Shown here in pieces: positions 54,472 to 64,000 of a DNA stretch of 64,000 nt (positions are counted from its first letter, which is position 1; every line of letters begins with the position of its first letter). This DNA is from Limnanthes douglasii subsp. nivea (Eukaryota > Streptophyta > Magnoliopsida > Brassicales > Limnanthaceae): NCBI GenBank assembly GCA_036936605.1, contig JAUPFV010000003.1:148274997-148338996 (forward strand). The letters run 5' to 3'. The notes under the pieces are model-generated. The model searched no databases. It was given only the letters and a program-made list of their open reading frames with translations, and was not told the DNA's origin. A program made the position numbers and the translations under genes.

Positions 54472-55863
54472 ATGTCATCAGAAGCAAGAAAGTTGGATGA
54501 AGATTTTCCTTTGCTAAGGAAGGTTGTTCAGAAGAAAACAGGGGATTTGCAGAAGGATACAGGGGTTGATATGGATTCGGAAAGGAACTGTAATATGATA
54601 TTGAATCCAATGTTTGAGGAGAAAGTGGGAGAAAAAGGTAATGAGGAGTTGCAGAAGTCTTCTTTTGCTGATCTTTTAAAGGCTAAAGAAACATAGTTCG
54701 AGCACTCGAACGTTACTGTTACAATGTCAAAGGAGTTTCCTGTTATTACTTTTGAGATTGAAGATAAAGAAAGATTGATTAAAATGTCTAAACAAACATT
54801 GGTTGCAAAGTTTGCTTCAGGGAAGCCTTCGATGGAGGTTTTTAGGAGTTTTCTGTCAAGATTCAGGTTTACTGGTAATTATAGTGTATATGTTTGGGAC
54901 TATAGACACATTTTCGTAGAATTTAATGAGATGGAAGATTTTAAAAGACTTTGGTCGAAGAATGTTTGGGTCTTTGGTGGTAAAACTCTCAAGCTATTAA
55001 AATGGACGCCGGATTTTGATCCAAGCTTGGAGTGTCCGTTTACGCCGGTTTGGGTGTCTTTGCCAAGGTTACCGGAATTCTTGTTCAACAGAGCTACGAT
55101 AAGTGAAGTAGCCAAAGTTCTTGGAACTCCTCTGAAAGTTTGGGTACCATCAGTTAATAAAGCGAGACAAAATTGTTGCCGATTCTGGGTAGAAGTTGAT
55201 GTTTCGAAACCGTTAATACATAAAGTTCAGTTGAAATTTGGAGAGGTTGATAGTTATTGGGTTGATCTGGTTTATGATCATGTTCCTCTTTACTGTCACC
55301 AATGTGCTCATATTGGTCATTCGAAAGAAAATTGTAAGAAGATTTTGTTGGAAGGGAATGGTATGAGGAAGGATCTTGAGGATGTGTCTGATTCTAGTTC
55401 TCATCCTTCTAATGAAATCAGTGTGAATAATACTTCTCAGGATTTCAATAAGTCTTGTGATCAAGAGGCTGGTTCTACTGTTAATGAAAAAGGTGTTGTT
55501 GGTCAGCTAAAATTTGTGGTGGTTAAGGAGGTTTTGGAAACAGAACCTGATAGAATTTTGCCTTTGGCTATAGATGGTGAAAATTATGACAGTGATGTTA
55601 ATGAGGCAGAAATGATTGATGCTCTGAAGACTTTGGAAAGAATAAATATGTTTGATGTTTTGAGTGAGGATGTTCAGAGTTCGCCTAAGCATATTGGCAG
55701 TCTTCCTAATTATTCTGTGAAAGATAGATTGGATAAAGGAAAATTAAGAAAGAATGATGTTCAGAAAGTTAAGAAGGTCCCGAAGTTGTGGGGATCAAAA
55801 GGGCCAGTTTCTTCAAAAATTATGAAGCTCAAAAGAGCCCATAGGCCACCATCTGATCAATGA
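54472..55863 (+). pseudogene. ORF1 of LINE B (RNA-binding protein with CCHC knuckle)
   Basis: ATG 54472 starts MSSEARKLDEDFPLLRKV. TAG at 54694-54696 interrupts the frame after LLKAKET, and the same frame continues with MSKEFPVITFEIED from 54724. The central region (LVAKFASGKPSMEVFRSFL, VWVSLPRLPEFLFN) resembles the DUF4283 domain common in plant LINE ORF1. A zinc knuckle CHQCAHIGHSKENC is at about 55300-55340. The C-terminus is acidic then basic. The protein would bind element RNA. The last codon overlaps ORF2 as ATGA (55860-55863), so ORF2 could be reached by termination-reinitiation. Confidence 0.82.
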
Positions 55864-58800
55864 CTATTAGCTTGTTGAATTGGAATGCAAGGGGATTGGC
55901 TAATAAAGAAACCATTAAGAGGTTAAAGTCTATGGTGGTCTCTTTTAAAGTCACTTTTGTTGCAATCCAAGAGCCTTTGGTTAAGGTGGATAATTTGAGT
56001 ATGATTGCTAAGAAGTTAAAGTTGAATGGTTTTAGTAGTAATGTTAACAACAAAATCTGGGTGTTTTGGCATCAAGATTATATAGTTGATGTGATTCTTG
56101 ATAATGAGCAATTGCTCCATCTTAAGGTTGTTCATTCTGTGCTGAATAAGGAGTTTTATGTTTCTATTGTTTATGCAAAATGTAATCGTGATCAAAGACT
56201 TATGCTTTGAGACTCTATAAGAAGGATGGATGTGTTGTCTGAGAAATGGATTCTGTTTGGTGATTTTAACACCACCTCTAGTGTTCAGGAGCAGCTTGGT
56301 TGTTCTATGGTTAATCAAAGAGCAATGGATGATTTTAATAATCTTATTATGGATTGTGCCCTCATTGATGCTGGCTTTAGTGGATCTCCATATATTTGGT
56401 CCAATGGGCGAAAATGGAAGCGTTTGGATCGTGTTATGTATAGCTCTTCATGGTTGGATTATTTTGATATCACTGCTGTATCTCACTTAGCTCGTAACTG
56501 TTCTGATCATTGCCCAATGGTGGTTAAGGTGTCTTCTAGTCTTGATAGAGTCAAGTCTTCGTTTAAATTTCTGAATATGTGGAGCACACATCCTGACTTT
56601 CTGAGAATGGTTGAAGAGAGCTGGTCTGCTGAGTTAGAAGGTGTGAGAAGTCCTATTATGTATTTCTGGTTAAAGCAGCAAAGACTGAAAGTAGCTTTGA
56701 GAGGTTGGAATAAGAGTATCTTTGGAAACATTTTTTATGCAATAAAGATGTCTGAGGAGGTTATTAATAGCAGGGAAGTAATGCTTCAAGCTCAGTTTAA
56801 TGAGGATAACAAGGCTGCTCTGGTTGATGCTAAGCAGAATCATTCTATGCTTTTGGATAGGGAAGAAATGTTTTGGAGACAGAAAGCCCATGTTTCTTGG
56901 CTTAAAGAATCAGATAGGAATACTTCTGCATTTCATAGTTTTGTTAAGAAAAGAAACAGTAAGAATAGAGTGGATAGAATTAAAGTGGATGGTTGTTGGT
57001 TGACTACTAAGGAGGACATTGGTAATTCTGCTGTGGATTATTTCAGGTCTTTACTTGCTCCTGATGTTAGTGTTGAGTATGATATTGATCTTCTTGATGT
57101 TGTCCCTGCATTGATTACTGTGGAGGATAATAATGACATTGCTTGTATTCCTGATGTTGAGGAGATTTATGGAGTGGTTAAGTCCTTAAGATCTGATTCA
57201 GCTGCTGGTCCTGATGGATACAATGCTGAGTTTTATAAGTTGTGTTGGGGTATTTTGGGTGATGATCTGTGTAAAGTTGTGAGAGCTTTCTTTAGTGGTT
57301 TTCTTCTTCCTAAAGGGGTTAAGTCTACAACAATTTGCTTGATTCCTAAGATTGATAATCCTTGTAGGTGGGTGGATTTCTGTCCTATTAGTTTAACCAC
57401 TGTTTTCTCTAGAATTGTGAGTAAGCTGCTCAATAATAGACTAGCCAAGGTGTTTCCTAGTCTGATATCTGATGAACAGGGTGGTTTTGTGAAGGAAAGG
57501 TGTATTCATGATTCAGTTCTTATGGCTCAGGAGCTTTGCTTTGATATTAATATTAATAGAAAGAAAGTGAATGTGATTATTAAGACTGATATGACCAAGG
57601 CTTTTGACAAGTTGAGTCATGAGTTCCTCTTCAAGATTCTTAAGCTTTTTGGGTTTAATGCAAAGGTTTCTGCTCTTATTAGAAGTTGTATTACTCAGGT
57701 TTGGTCTTCTGTTTTGGTTAATGGTGAATTGACTGGTTTCTTTGCTAATACTCATGGCCTAAGACAAGGGGATCCTCTTTCCCCGAGTCTTTTTATTATG
57801 GCAGAGGAGTACTTGATAAGGATGATAAAGAAGGTATCTGATGATAATACTGGTTTTCGTTACAAGACTAGGAGCAATCAGAATGTTGCTTGTCTTGCCT
57901 TTGCTGATGATTTCATGGTTTTTTCAAGTGGAGATATTAACTCAATGAATGCTATTAGGACTACTATGGAGCATTATCAAGCTGTGTCTGGCCAAGAGAT
58001 TAACCATGTTAAATCTAGAATTATTGTTTCAAACAAAATGTCTTTACAACAGATTTCGATTATTGAAAATATCTGGAACATAAAGCATACTAACTTGCCT
58101 TTCAGGTATTTGGGTGCTACAATTACAATAAGTACTAGAATTGTTCATTATGAAGATTTAATACAAAAGGTCAGATGCAGGATAATGGAGTGGGATAGAT
58201 TACATCTTTCTGTTGCTGGTCGTATGTTGTTAATTCAGGTCATTTTGGTTGCTTTCCCCAACTACACTCTGCAACATGCTTGTCTTCCTGTTGGAGTTGT
58301 CAATAGGCTGGAGACTCTGTTCAGTAAATTCCTGTGGGGCACAAAAGAAGATAAGAAAGCAATTAGTTGGGTGAAATGGGAGAGGCTTTGTAAGCCTTTA
58401 AATGAAGGTGGTCTTAACTTTAAAAGCCTCAAAGATGTTCAGAATGTTTATGCATTAAAATTGTGGCTCAAGTTTAGAAAACAGCAATCTCTATGGGCTA
58501 GATTTATGATGTCTGTTTATTGTAGGGATGGTATTCATCCCTCTCTTGTTGTTTCTCCTAATAGAAGGTCTAAACCCTGGGCTAGAATAATCATGGCTAG
58601 AGAAAGGGCTGAGGATTTTCTTTTTTGGCTTCCTGGTTGTGGTAATATTAGTTTTTGGTATGATAGATGGTGTTCTGACAAGTCTTTTATCAGGGTGCAC
58701 AATGACAATGATAGAAGGTCTCTTTGGGACAGTGATAACGTTTCTGTCAAGGAATTTTGGTTGAATGGTTCCTGGGATTGGCAAAGGCTAAGTTCTACTG

Positions 58801-59971
58801 TTACTAATACTGAGATTACTAAGATTAGAGAGATTGCTTTAACTGATAAAAGGGATGTGCTGTGCTGGTCTTTATCCAGGGATGGCTTGTTTAGTTTTAA
58901 AGATACCTGGAATGCTATAAGATGCAAAGGCAATAATTCAAGAATCTATGCTAAGACCTGGAATGCTGTTGTTCCTAAAAAGTGTTCATTCTTTTATGGA
59001 GGGCTTTGCATAACTGGGTTCCTACTGATTCTGTGATGCAAGCTAAAGGTTTTCATATGGCTTCTAAATGTGTGCATTGTGGTAATATTGAAACTTCTCA
59101 TCATGCTCTTGTTCAATGCTCTCAAGTCTGGGCAGTCTGGTTGCATTTCAGTATTTTGTTCAAAGTTCATATTCAGCCTTATATGACTCTTTCACACATT
59201 ATTATGAGTTGGTATTGGTCTATGAAAGGGGGCTGTGATATCTACTCTATTGTTCCTGCTATTCTGGTCTGGTGTGTTTGGTCAGCACGAAACAAGAAAA
59301 AGACAAGCAATATATCAACAACTACTGCTACAATTATTCAGCATATTATCTACATTATCACTAGTCTGGATCAGGCAAAGATCTTGACTAAGAAGCATTG
59401 GGCTGGATTTATTAAGGAAGGTATGAATCTGGGGTGTGTGCATCAGATCAGTGCAATGAACAAGCCTATGTTCTTAAAATGGAAAAGTCCAAAGCATGGT
59501 AGATACAAAATTAATGTTGACGGAGCATGTACTTTCAATCATGAGGCTGGTGGAGGTGCATTGATCAGAAACAGTAGTGGAAGCATGGTGTTGGGTATCG
59601 GAAGGTTGTATGGTAAGGCCACGCCTCTCATTGCTGAATGTCGAGCTCTGTTCGATGGATTGAAGCTCTGTAGGTTGCTGGGTTTGAAAAAAGTCGACGT
59701 AGAGGTTGATTCAACGGTGGTTGTAAACCTGCTTCTTTATGGATGTTCGATTTGGTTTCTTGAGCCATTGTTAAGATGCTGTAGGAAACTAATCTGTTCT
59801 GAAATGGTAGTGAAACATGTTTATAGGGAGGAGAATTATGGAGTGGACTGGTTGGCAAAGGAGGTCTTAAGGGTTAGAAGGAGCATTGAATTCGATGGTG
59901 AGGATGCTCCTCCTGGATTGAAGGCAATAATTCTATTGGAAAGCTTGGAGTTGGGTTATCTGAGAATATGA
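55860..59971 (+). pseudogene. ORF2 of LINE B: endonuclease, reverse transcriptase, RNase H
   Basis: ORF2 opens MTISLLNWNARGLANKETIK, the apurinic-type endonuclease, with IQEP, GDFN and SDHCP motifs. TGA at 56208-56210 lies inside the endonuclease and the same frame continues. RT follows, with AAGPDGYNAEFYKLCWGIL, QGDPLSPSLFIMAEE near 57770 and the catalytic AFADDFMVF at about 57898-57924. A frameshift near 58985-59000 leads into a zinc-binding region (CVHCGNIETSHHALVQC). A C-terminal RNase H follows, with NVDGACT, IAECRA, VEVDST and GVDWLAK, so its acidic residues are present. ORF2 nicks the target and copies element RNA into it. The stop and frameshift prevent a full protein. A C-terminal RNase H is typical of some plant L1 lineages. 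Confidence 0.87.
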
Positions 59972-60790
59972 AATTAGGGTTTGCAATTTGGGGCTGTTAG
60001 TGTGGAGGGAAGGTTGAAGACGATGATTTTTTTATTAGTTTTTTAATTTCTTGTAATATTGCATTAATGGGTCTGGATTTCTTTTAAGTTTCAATAAAAG
60101 CCCTTTATTAAAAAAAATAGTGTATCTCCACTTTCAAAGAAATTCTTCAAAATTTTATTTATGAAATAAACACAGTAGAGTCTATTATACTTAATTTAAC
60201 CGTATATATTTAATTATTTTCTCCAATGAATGTGATTATTTTGATATATAATATTAATCAAATTCGGTAATAAATTTCCAACAAAATACATCAAATTTCC
60301 TGGGTGCATCCGAACAACCTACATATAGAAGATGGCGGTGGTTTAGATAGGTAGCTGGGTCATTAGACCATCCACAGCAGTGGGGATATTTCATCTCTCA
60401 AAAGCGCGCCACATCAGCGCCACATCAGCATACTCTCCAAATAATTCTGCAAAAATTTTCATTCCCCACAGCAGTGCATATTTCATCTTTTCAGCATACC
60501 CCACCATATTTCTCTCTCTTCCACATCATTCTACCATACAATATCCTACCATATATTTTTATTTATCTTTCTTATTATTTACTATATATTTATATTAAAA
60601 TTATATATATTAAAATAAATAAATTTTTTAAATTAACATAATATATTTTCTTTACAAATAAAAACTATAAAATTGAAATAATTAAAAATATAATACATAA
60701 TATATAGTATATTTAAAAATCAAAATTAAAAATAAAATTGGTTTGATTTCCGAAAAAGCTTCAACTTTTAATAGAATAAATAATTTACAA

Positions 60791-61430
60791 ACCAAGTCTC
60801 TATTTATAGATCTCAAGAAATTATAAATCATGGTATAATTTATTTATTTTTTTAACTTACAAAAATGTTCCGAAAATTGTTTCGGAAATACTAAATAAAT
60901 AAAAACTTAAAAATTTTCGTTGTCCGAATCAATCAAACCAAGTCTAAATAGATCTCAAGAAATTATAAATCATGGTATAATTTATTTATTTTTCTAACTT
61001 ACAAAAATGTTCCGAAAATTGTTTCGGAAATACTAAATAAATAAAAACTTAAAAAATTTCGTTGTCCGAATCAATCAAACCAAGTCTCTATTTATAGATC
61101 TCAATAAATTATAAATCATGGTATAATTTATTTTTATTTTTAACTTACAAAAATGTTCCGAAAATTGTTTCGGAAATACTTAATAAAAAAAACTTAAAAA
61201 ATTTCGTTGTCCGAATCAATCAAACCAAGTCTCTATCTATAGATCTCAAGAAATTATAAATCATGGTATAATTTATTTATTTTTTTAACTTACTAAAATG
61301 TTCCAAAAATCATTTTGAAAATACTAAATAAATAAAAAACTCAAAAAAATTCGGTGTCGGAATGAAACGAACCAAGTCTCTACTCGTAGATATCGAAAAA
61401 TTATAAATAATGGTATACTTTTTAAAAAAT
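60791..61430 (+). repeat. About 145-bp tandem array, 4.5 copies
   Basis: Units beginning ACCAAGTCT start at 60791, 60937, 61079, 61224 and 61371, 142-147 bp apart. Each of the first three contains TTCCGAAAATTGTTTCGGAA, an inverted repeat, which is degraded in the fourth. Copies 1-3 are closely alike and the last two are diverged, so the array grew from one side. Confidence 0.9.
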
Positions 61431-61486
61431 TTTGACTAACCATTTCTTTAAAAAAACCGTTTTTCTAAAAAAAAAAAAGGGTAAAC

Positions 61487-61644
61487 TGCAGCATGCCAAA
61501 TGGCATGCTGCAATTGGTTGTTTAAAAGATGGTTTGGGGTTCATCTTTTGAACCCCAAACCATCTTGGGCTGCCGGCGTGTATGAAATACACGCTGCTGC
61601 CCAAGATGCAGCGCATCTTTCAAACGAAATATGCGCTGCTGCAT
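61487..61644. repeat. Four consecutive hairpin-forming palindromes
   Basis: Arms are 61487-61498 with 61501-61512 (12 bp perfect); 61526-61543 with 61549-61566 (18 bp perfect, 5-base loop); 61561-61583 with 61587-61608 (about 22 bp with a bulge); and 61606-61616 with 61631-61644 (imperfect). The second and third overlap, so they are alternative folds. GCAGC and GCTGC words recur and resemble the terminal repeat. Confidence 0.85.
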
Positions 61645-61760
61645 ATGGTCTTACCTAATATTTGGATGCATTTGATTTTTAAATACAGCAACTTTCAAGG
61701 AATCATCCATCTACCGTTTATACGCTGGATAAAATCCGGAGATAAAATGCTTGTAATAAT

Positions 61761-62170
61761 TAGGGCTGTTATCGGGTCGGGTCAGTCCGGGTTTGGACGA
61801 GACCGAAACCGACTCGATAGGTTATCGGGCGGGTCGAGCCGGACCGCTAAGCAAAGGGAGCCAGATATTATGGACCGGGACCGGCTCGTTAAGAATCGAG
61901 TCGGTCTGGTCCAACTCTTAACGGGTAGGTTTGTTAGTTCATCATAAGTTTCTTTAGGGTTTTAGTTAAGAATATACATAGATTATGAAAAAATTTATGT
62001 ATTTCTCTTATCGGGCTGGTTAACGGGCGGACCGGTCCAGACCGGTAAGAGAGTCGGTCCAAAAATTTGGCTCCCAACCCGCTCCCTAAGCTATTCGGAC
62101 CGGTCTCGGGCGGGTCTTACCAGTCCGGTCCCGGACGGGTTAACGGGTTAGAAGGCCCCCTAACAAGCTC
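61761..62170. mobile_element. GC-rich non-autonomous DNA transposon
   Basis: A perfect 10-bp duplication TTGTAATAAT lies at 61751-61760 and 62171-62180. The left end TAGGGCTGTTATCGGG and the reverse complement of the right end GAGCTTGTTAGGGGG match imperfectly. The inside is rich in CGGGTCGG and ACCGGTCC words on both strands, in contrast to the AT-rich surroundings, with internal inverted repeats. A hAT (8-bp TSD) or Mutator (9-11 bp) origin is possible. There is no coding frame of note. Confidence 0.65.
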
Positions 62171-62180
62171 TTGTAATAAT

Positions 62181-63290
62181 AGAACGATCAATAAAACAAA
62201 AGGACAGATAATAGAGAGAATATATATTATTCTCAATAATTAGACATTATCTTTTTCTTTTTTCTCAGACACCTTATCAATATAATTATAATAAAAGATT
62301 TATAGACGAGTGAATAAAAATCATTATGATATTTTTACACATGGTAAAACTGGTATTATTGTAGGTTCTGAGAGATGGTCAGATTTTGCATTTAAATATA
62401 TATTTTTTATTAAATATTTTTAGTTTTTTTTGTGAGGGTTGAAATTAACTATTATGTATTTTTTATTTTTTAACGTCGAAAAGCGAGCCTTTTGTGAAAG
62501 TTGAAAATTAATTATATTTTTTTTATCATTGTTTTTCGTTTTTTATAATCATTTGTATACTATTGATTAAGTTTAGTGATAGAAGTCAACTGGTTAATAT
62601 ATTAATGAAAATAGTTTAATTAGTTTTCGTTGAAATTATAGAATTTATATATTATTGGGTAGTAATTAGTAAAAAAATTATATATTATTATTATTATTTA
62701 TATATTATATTTTTATATATAGTTTATATTTTCGGATGGGTCGTGTTGGACAAATTGATAAAGATAAAATCAATAATAAAATCCATAAGTCATTTAAAAA
62801 GAAAATAAAAAAAAATGTGTATTAATATTATTGTGTATTTAATCTTATCTTACAACATTTCGAGCTCTTTCTATTTATAGGAGTTATTCAAGACCATTCA
62901 TCTCTCCTTATTTATTGTTATCAGTTATAGAATTTAAATAATAAATATAACGTCTAATTAAAATATAAATATATTTTATTTTATTTGGATATTATATACG
63001 GAATATTGATTTATCACAAATCAAAAATTCATACCCGGTTCGACCTGCATGTGTCATAATTTTCATTTTTGTACACGGCTTATTATAAATTTGGATATAG
63101 CAAAACTCAATCGGGTCAGGCGGCTCGGACCAACATTGTTATCCATAAATGGGATACATCTTTATTCTTTTATGTATAGTATTCTTATTGAAAGTGCATA
63201 TATGTATTCTTATTATGGTCTCATATGCAAGTTCTTAATTCTATTGATTATAACAATTCTCATTTTTATATAAAAAAAACACAATTCCAC
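62181..63290. other. AT-rich sequence without gene
   Basis: Long A/T runs and no supported reading frame. A TATA-like TCTATTTATAGGAG at about 62870 could belong to the LTR of the copia remnant downstream, but LTR ends are not visible. Confidence 0.4.
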
Positions 63291-63299
63291 ATGGCTGAC

Positions 63300-64000
63300 G
63301 ATTCAAACACTTTCCAATTATAGATCCAAACCACTAACTCAAAGGGTTCTGGATCGAAGATCAAAACCATCGATCCCTCACATCCCCTCTACATTCATCA
63401 TTCAGAACCACCAAGACATGTTTTGGTTTTCATAAAATTAAAAAAGCGTCAATAAATTATGGAACAAGGCAGTTATCCATGCCCTCGCTGCAAAAAAGAA
63501 GATCAGGCTCATCGATGGTACTGTCAAAAAACCATCACATGAAAATTAACATTTTCTAGTTTGAGAAATTGAACTAATGAAACATCATGATAATTTCTTA
63601 GCTGACTCATGATGTTGAATCAAACATTGCTGAAGAAATTATCCATACCAAGACAATACGCGAAGTATGGGATAATTTAAACGAGCAGGTCTCTCAAAAG
63701 AATGCCACAACCGTCTTTTAAATACAAAAATCAATCGCCACCATATCATAAAACATGATGACATTAGCTATATATTTTACTAAGATCAAGACATTATGGT
63801 ACGAGCTTAAAACATATCGTTCTCCACTGACCCGTAATCAACGACAAGCATACCTTGAATAAAGAGAGGAATATCGTCTTATGTAATTTTTGATAGGTTT
63901 GCATGAATCTTACAATGCGGCGAGGCCCAGTATGTTGATAATGTCACCTCTGTATAGTGTTTGTTAAGCATATTCTTTGATTATCCAAGAATAAAAACAG
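63300..64000 (+). pseudogene. Ty1/copia gag remnant, running off the window
   Basis: Plus-strand pieces read DPSHPLYIHHSEPPRHVLVF near 63370, EEIIHTKTIREVWDNLNEQV near 63640, and FTKIKTLWYELKTYRSPLT near 63780. The last is FLIGLHESYNAARPSMLIMS near 63890. These match the gag (UBN2-type) domain of copia elements in order. Stops and frameshifts break it and the window ends inside. Gag would form the particle. Confidence 0.7.

Larger units (their letters stand above)
54329..60117 (+). mobile_element. LINE B: nearly full-length L1-type non-LTR retrotransposon
   Basis: The 5.8-kb element has ORF1, ORF2 and a short A-tail at 60110-60117. A probable 17-bp TSD, matching at 15 of 17 positions, lies at 54312-54328 and 60118-60134 (shared core TCTCCACTTT). 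This TSD length and the A-tail fit target-primed reverse transcription. Only a few lesions are seen: one stop in ORF1, one stop and one frameshift in ORF2. Confidence 0.88.
60366..61650. mobile_element. Non-autonomous PIF/Harbinger-like DNA transposon
   Basis: The left end GACCATCCACAGCAG pairs with the right end CTGCTGCATATGGTC. TTA flanks both ends (60363-60365 and 61651-61653), the 3-bp TSD of PIF/Harbinger elements. CCACAGCAGTG plus ATATTTCATCT occurs near both 60372 and 60466. Inside are a 145-bp tandem array and a row of hairpins. No transposase frame is present. The terminal match is imperfect, so superfamily assignment is tentative. Confidence 0.6.

Noticed and set aside
55860..59036. 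Host reverse transcriptase-like gene
   Set aside because: Endonuclease, RT and RNase H order, the A-tail and the TSD all show a LINE, not a host gene.

Overview
The window looks like repeat-rich nuclear DNA of a flowering plant, most likely a eudicot. It is packed with nested LTR retrotransposons, LINEs, SINEs and small DNA transposons, and the only host-gene-like piece is a broken TIR domain of the kind found in eudicot TIR-NLR resistance genes. I see no bacterial-style operon, rRNA or tRNA gene, or intact host gene. Most coding signal is from Ty3/gypsy elements of the Tat lineage, recognised by a second, archaeal-type RNase H between the normal RNase H and the integrase, and by an extra antisense ORF (aORF) between integrase and the 3' LTR.

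Layout. 0-2.2 kb: 3' remnant of a Tat element (A). 2.2-10 kb: a decayed Tat element (B, plus strand), interrupted by a solo LTR (3919-4293), a copia-type solo LTR (6707-7198) and a Mutator-like element (7352-8202), each with its own target-site duplication (TSD). 10.44-18.79 kb: element 1, a young Tat element with 255-bp LTRs that differ at only two sites. 19.15-24.33 kb: a repeat-rich unit with a long CT microsatellite, the TIR fragment and a 2.3-kb minisatellite. 24.6-29.4 kb: SINEs and other retroelement remnants. 29.44-49.57 kb: element 3, an old minus-strand Tat element split by the younger element 2 (34.66-45.06 kb), both with matching TSDs. 50.3-60.1 kb: an aORF fragment, a decayed minus-strand LINE (A) and a nearly full-length plus-strand LINE (B). 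60.4-62.2 kb: two non-autonomous DNA transposons, one with a tandem array and a row of hairpins. 63.3-64 kb: a copia gag remnant.

The most interesting signals come from comparing the Tat copies. (1) Elements 1 and 2 both separate gag-protease from pol by an in-frame UAG followed by CAR-UUU, and the protein sequence after the stop is conserved, which suggests programmed readthrough. (2) The aORFs of elements 2 and 3 share a short phase-1 intron at the same place and have TATA-like boxes upstream, which suggests a spliced antisense gene. (3) A non-coding block just after the integrase stop is conserved between elements. (4) Element 1 carries a 30-bp perfect palindrome touching its polypurine tract and a 34-bp tandem array. 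No element appears fully intact, so any activity would need help in trans.
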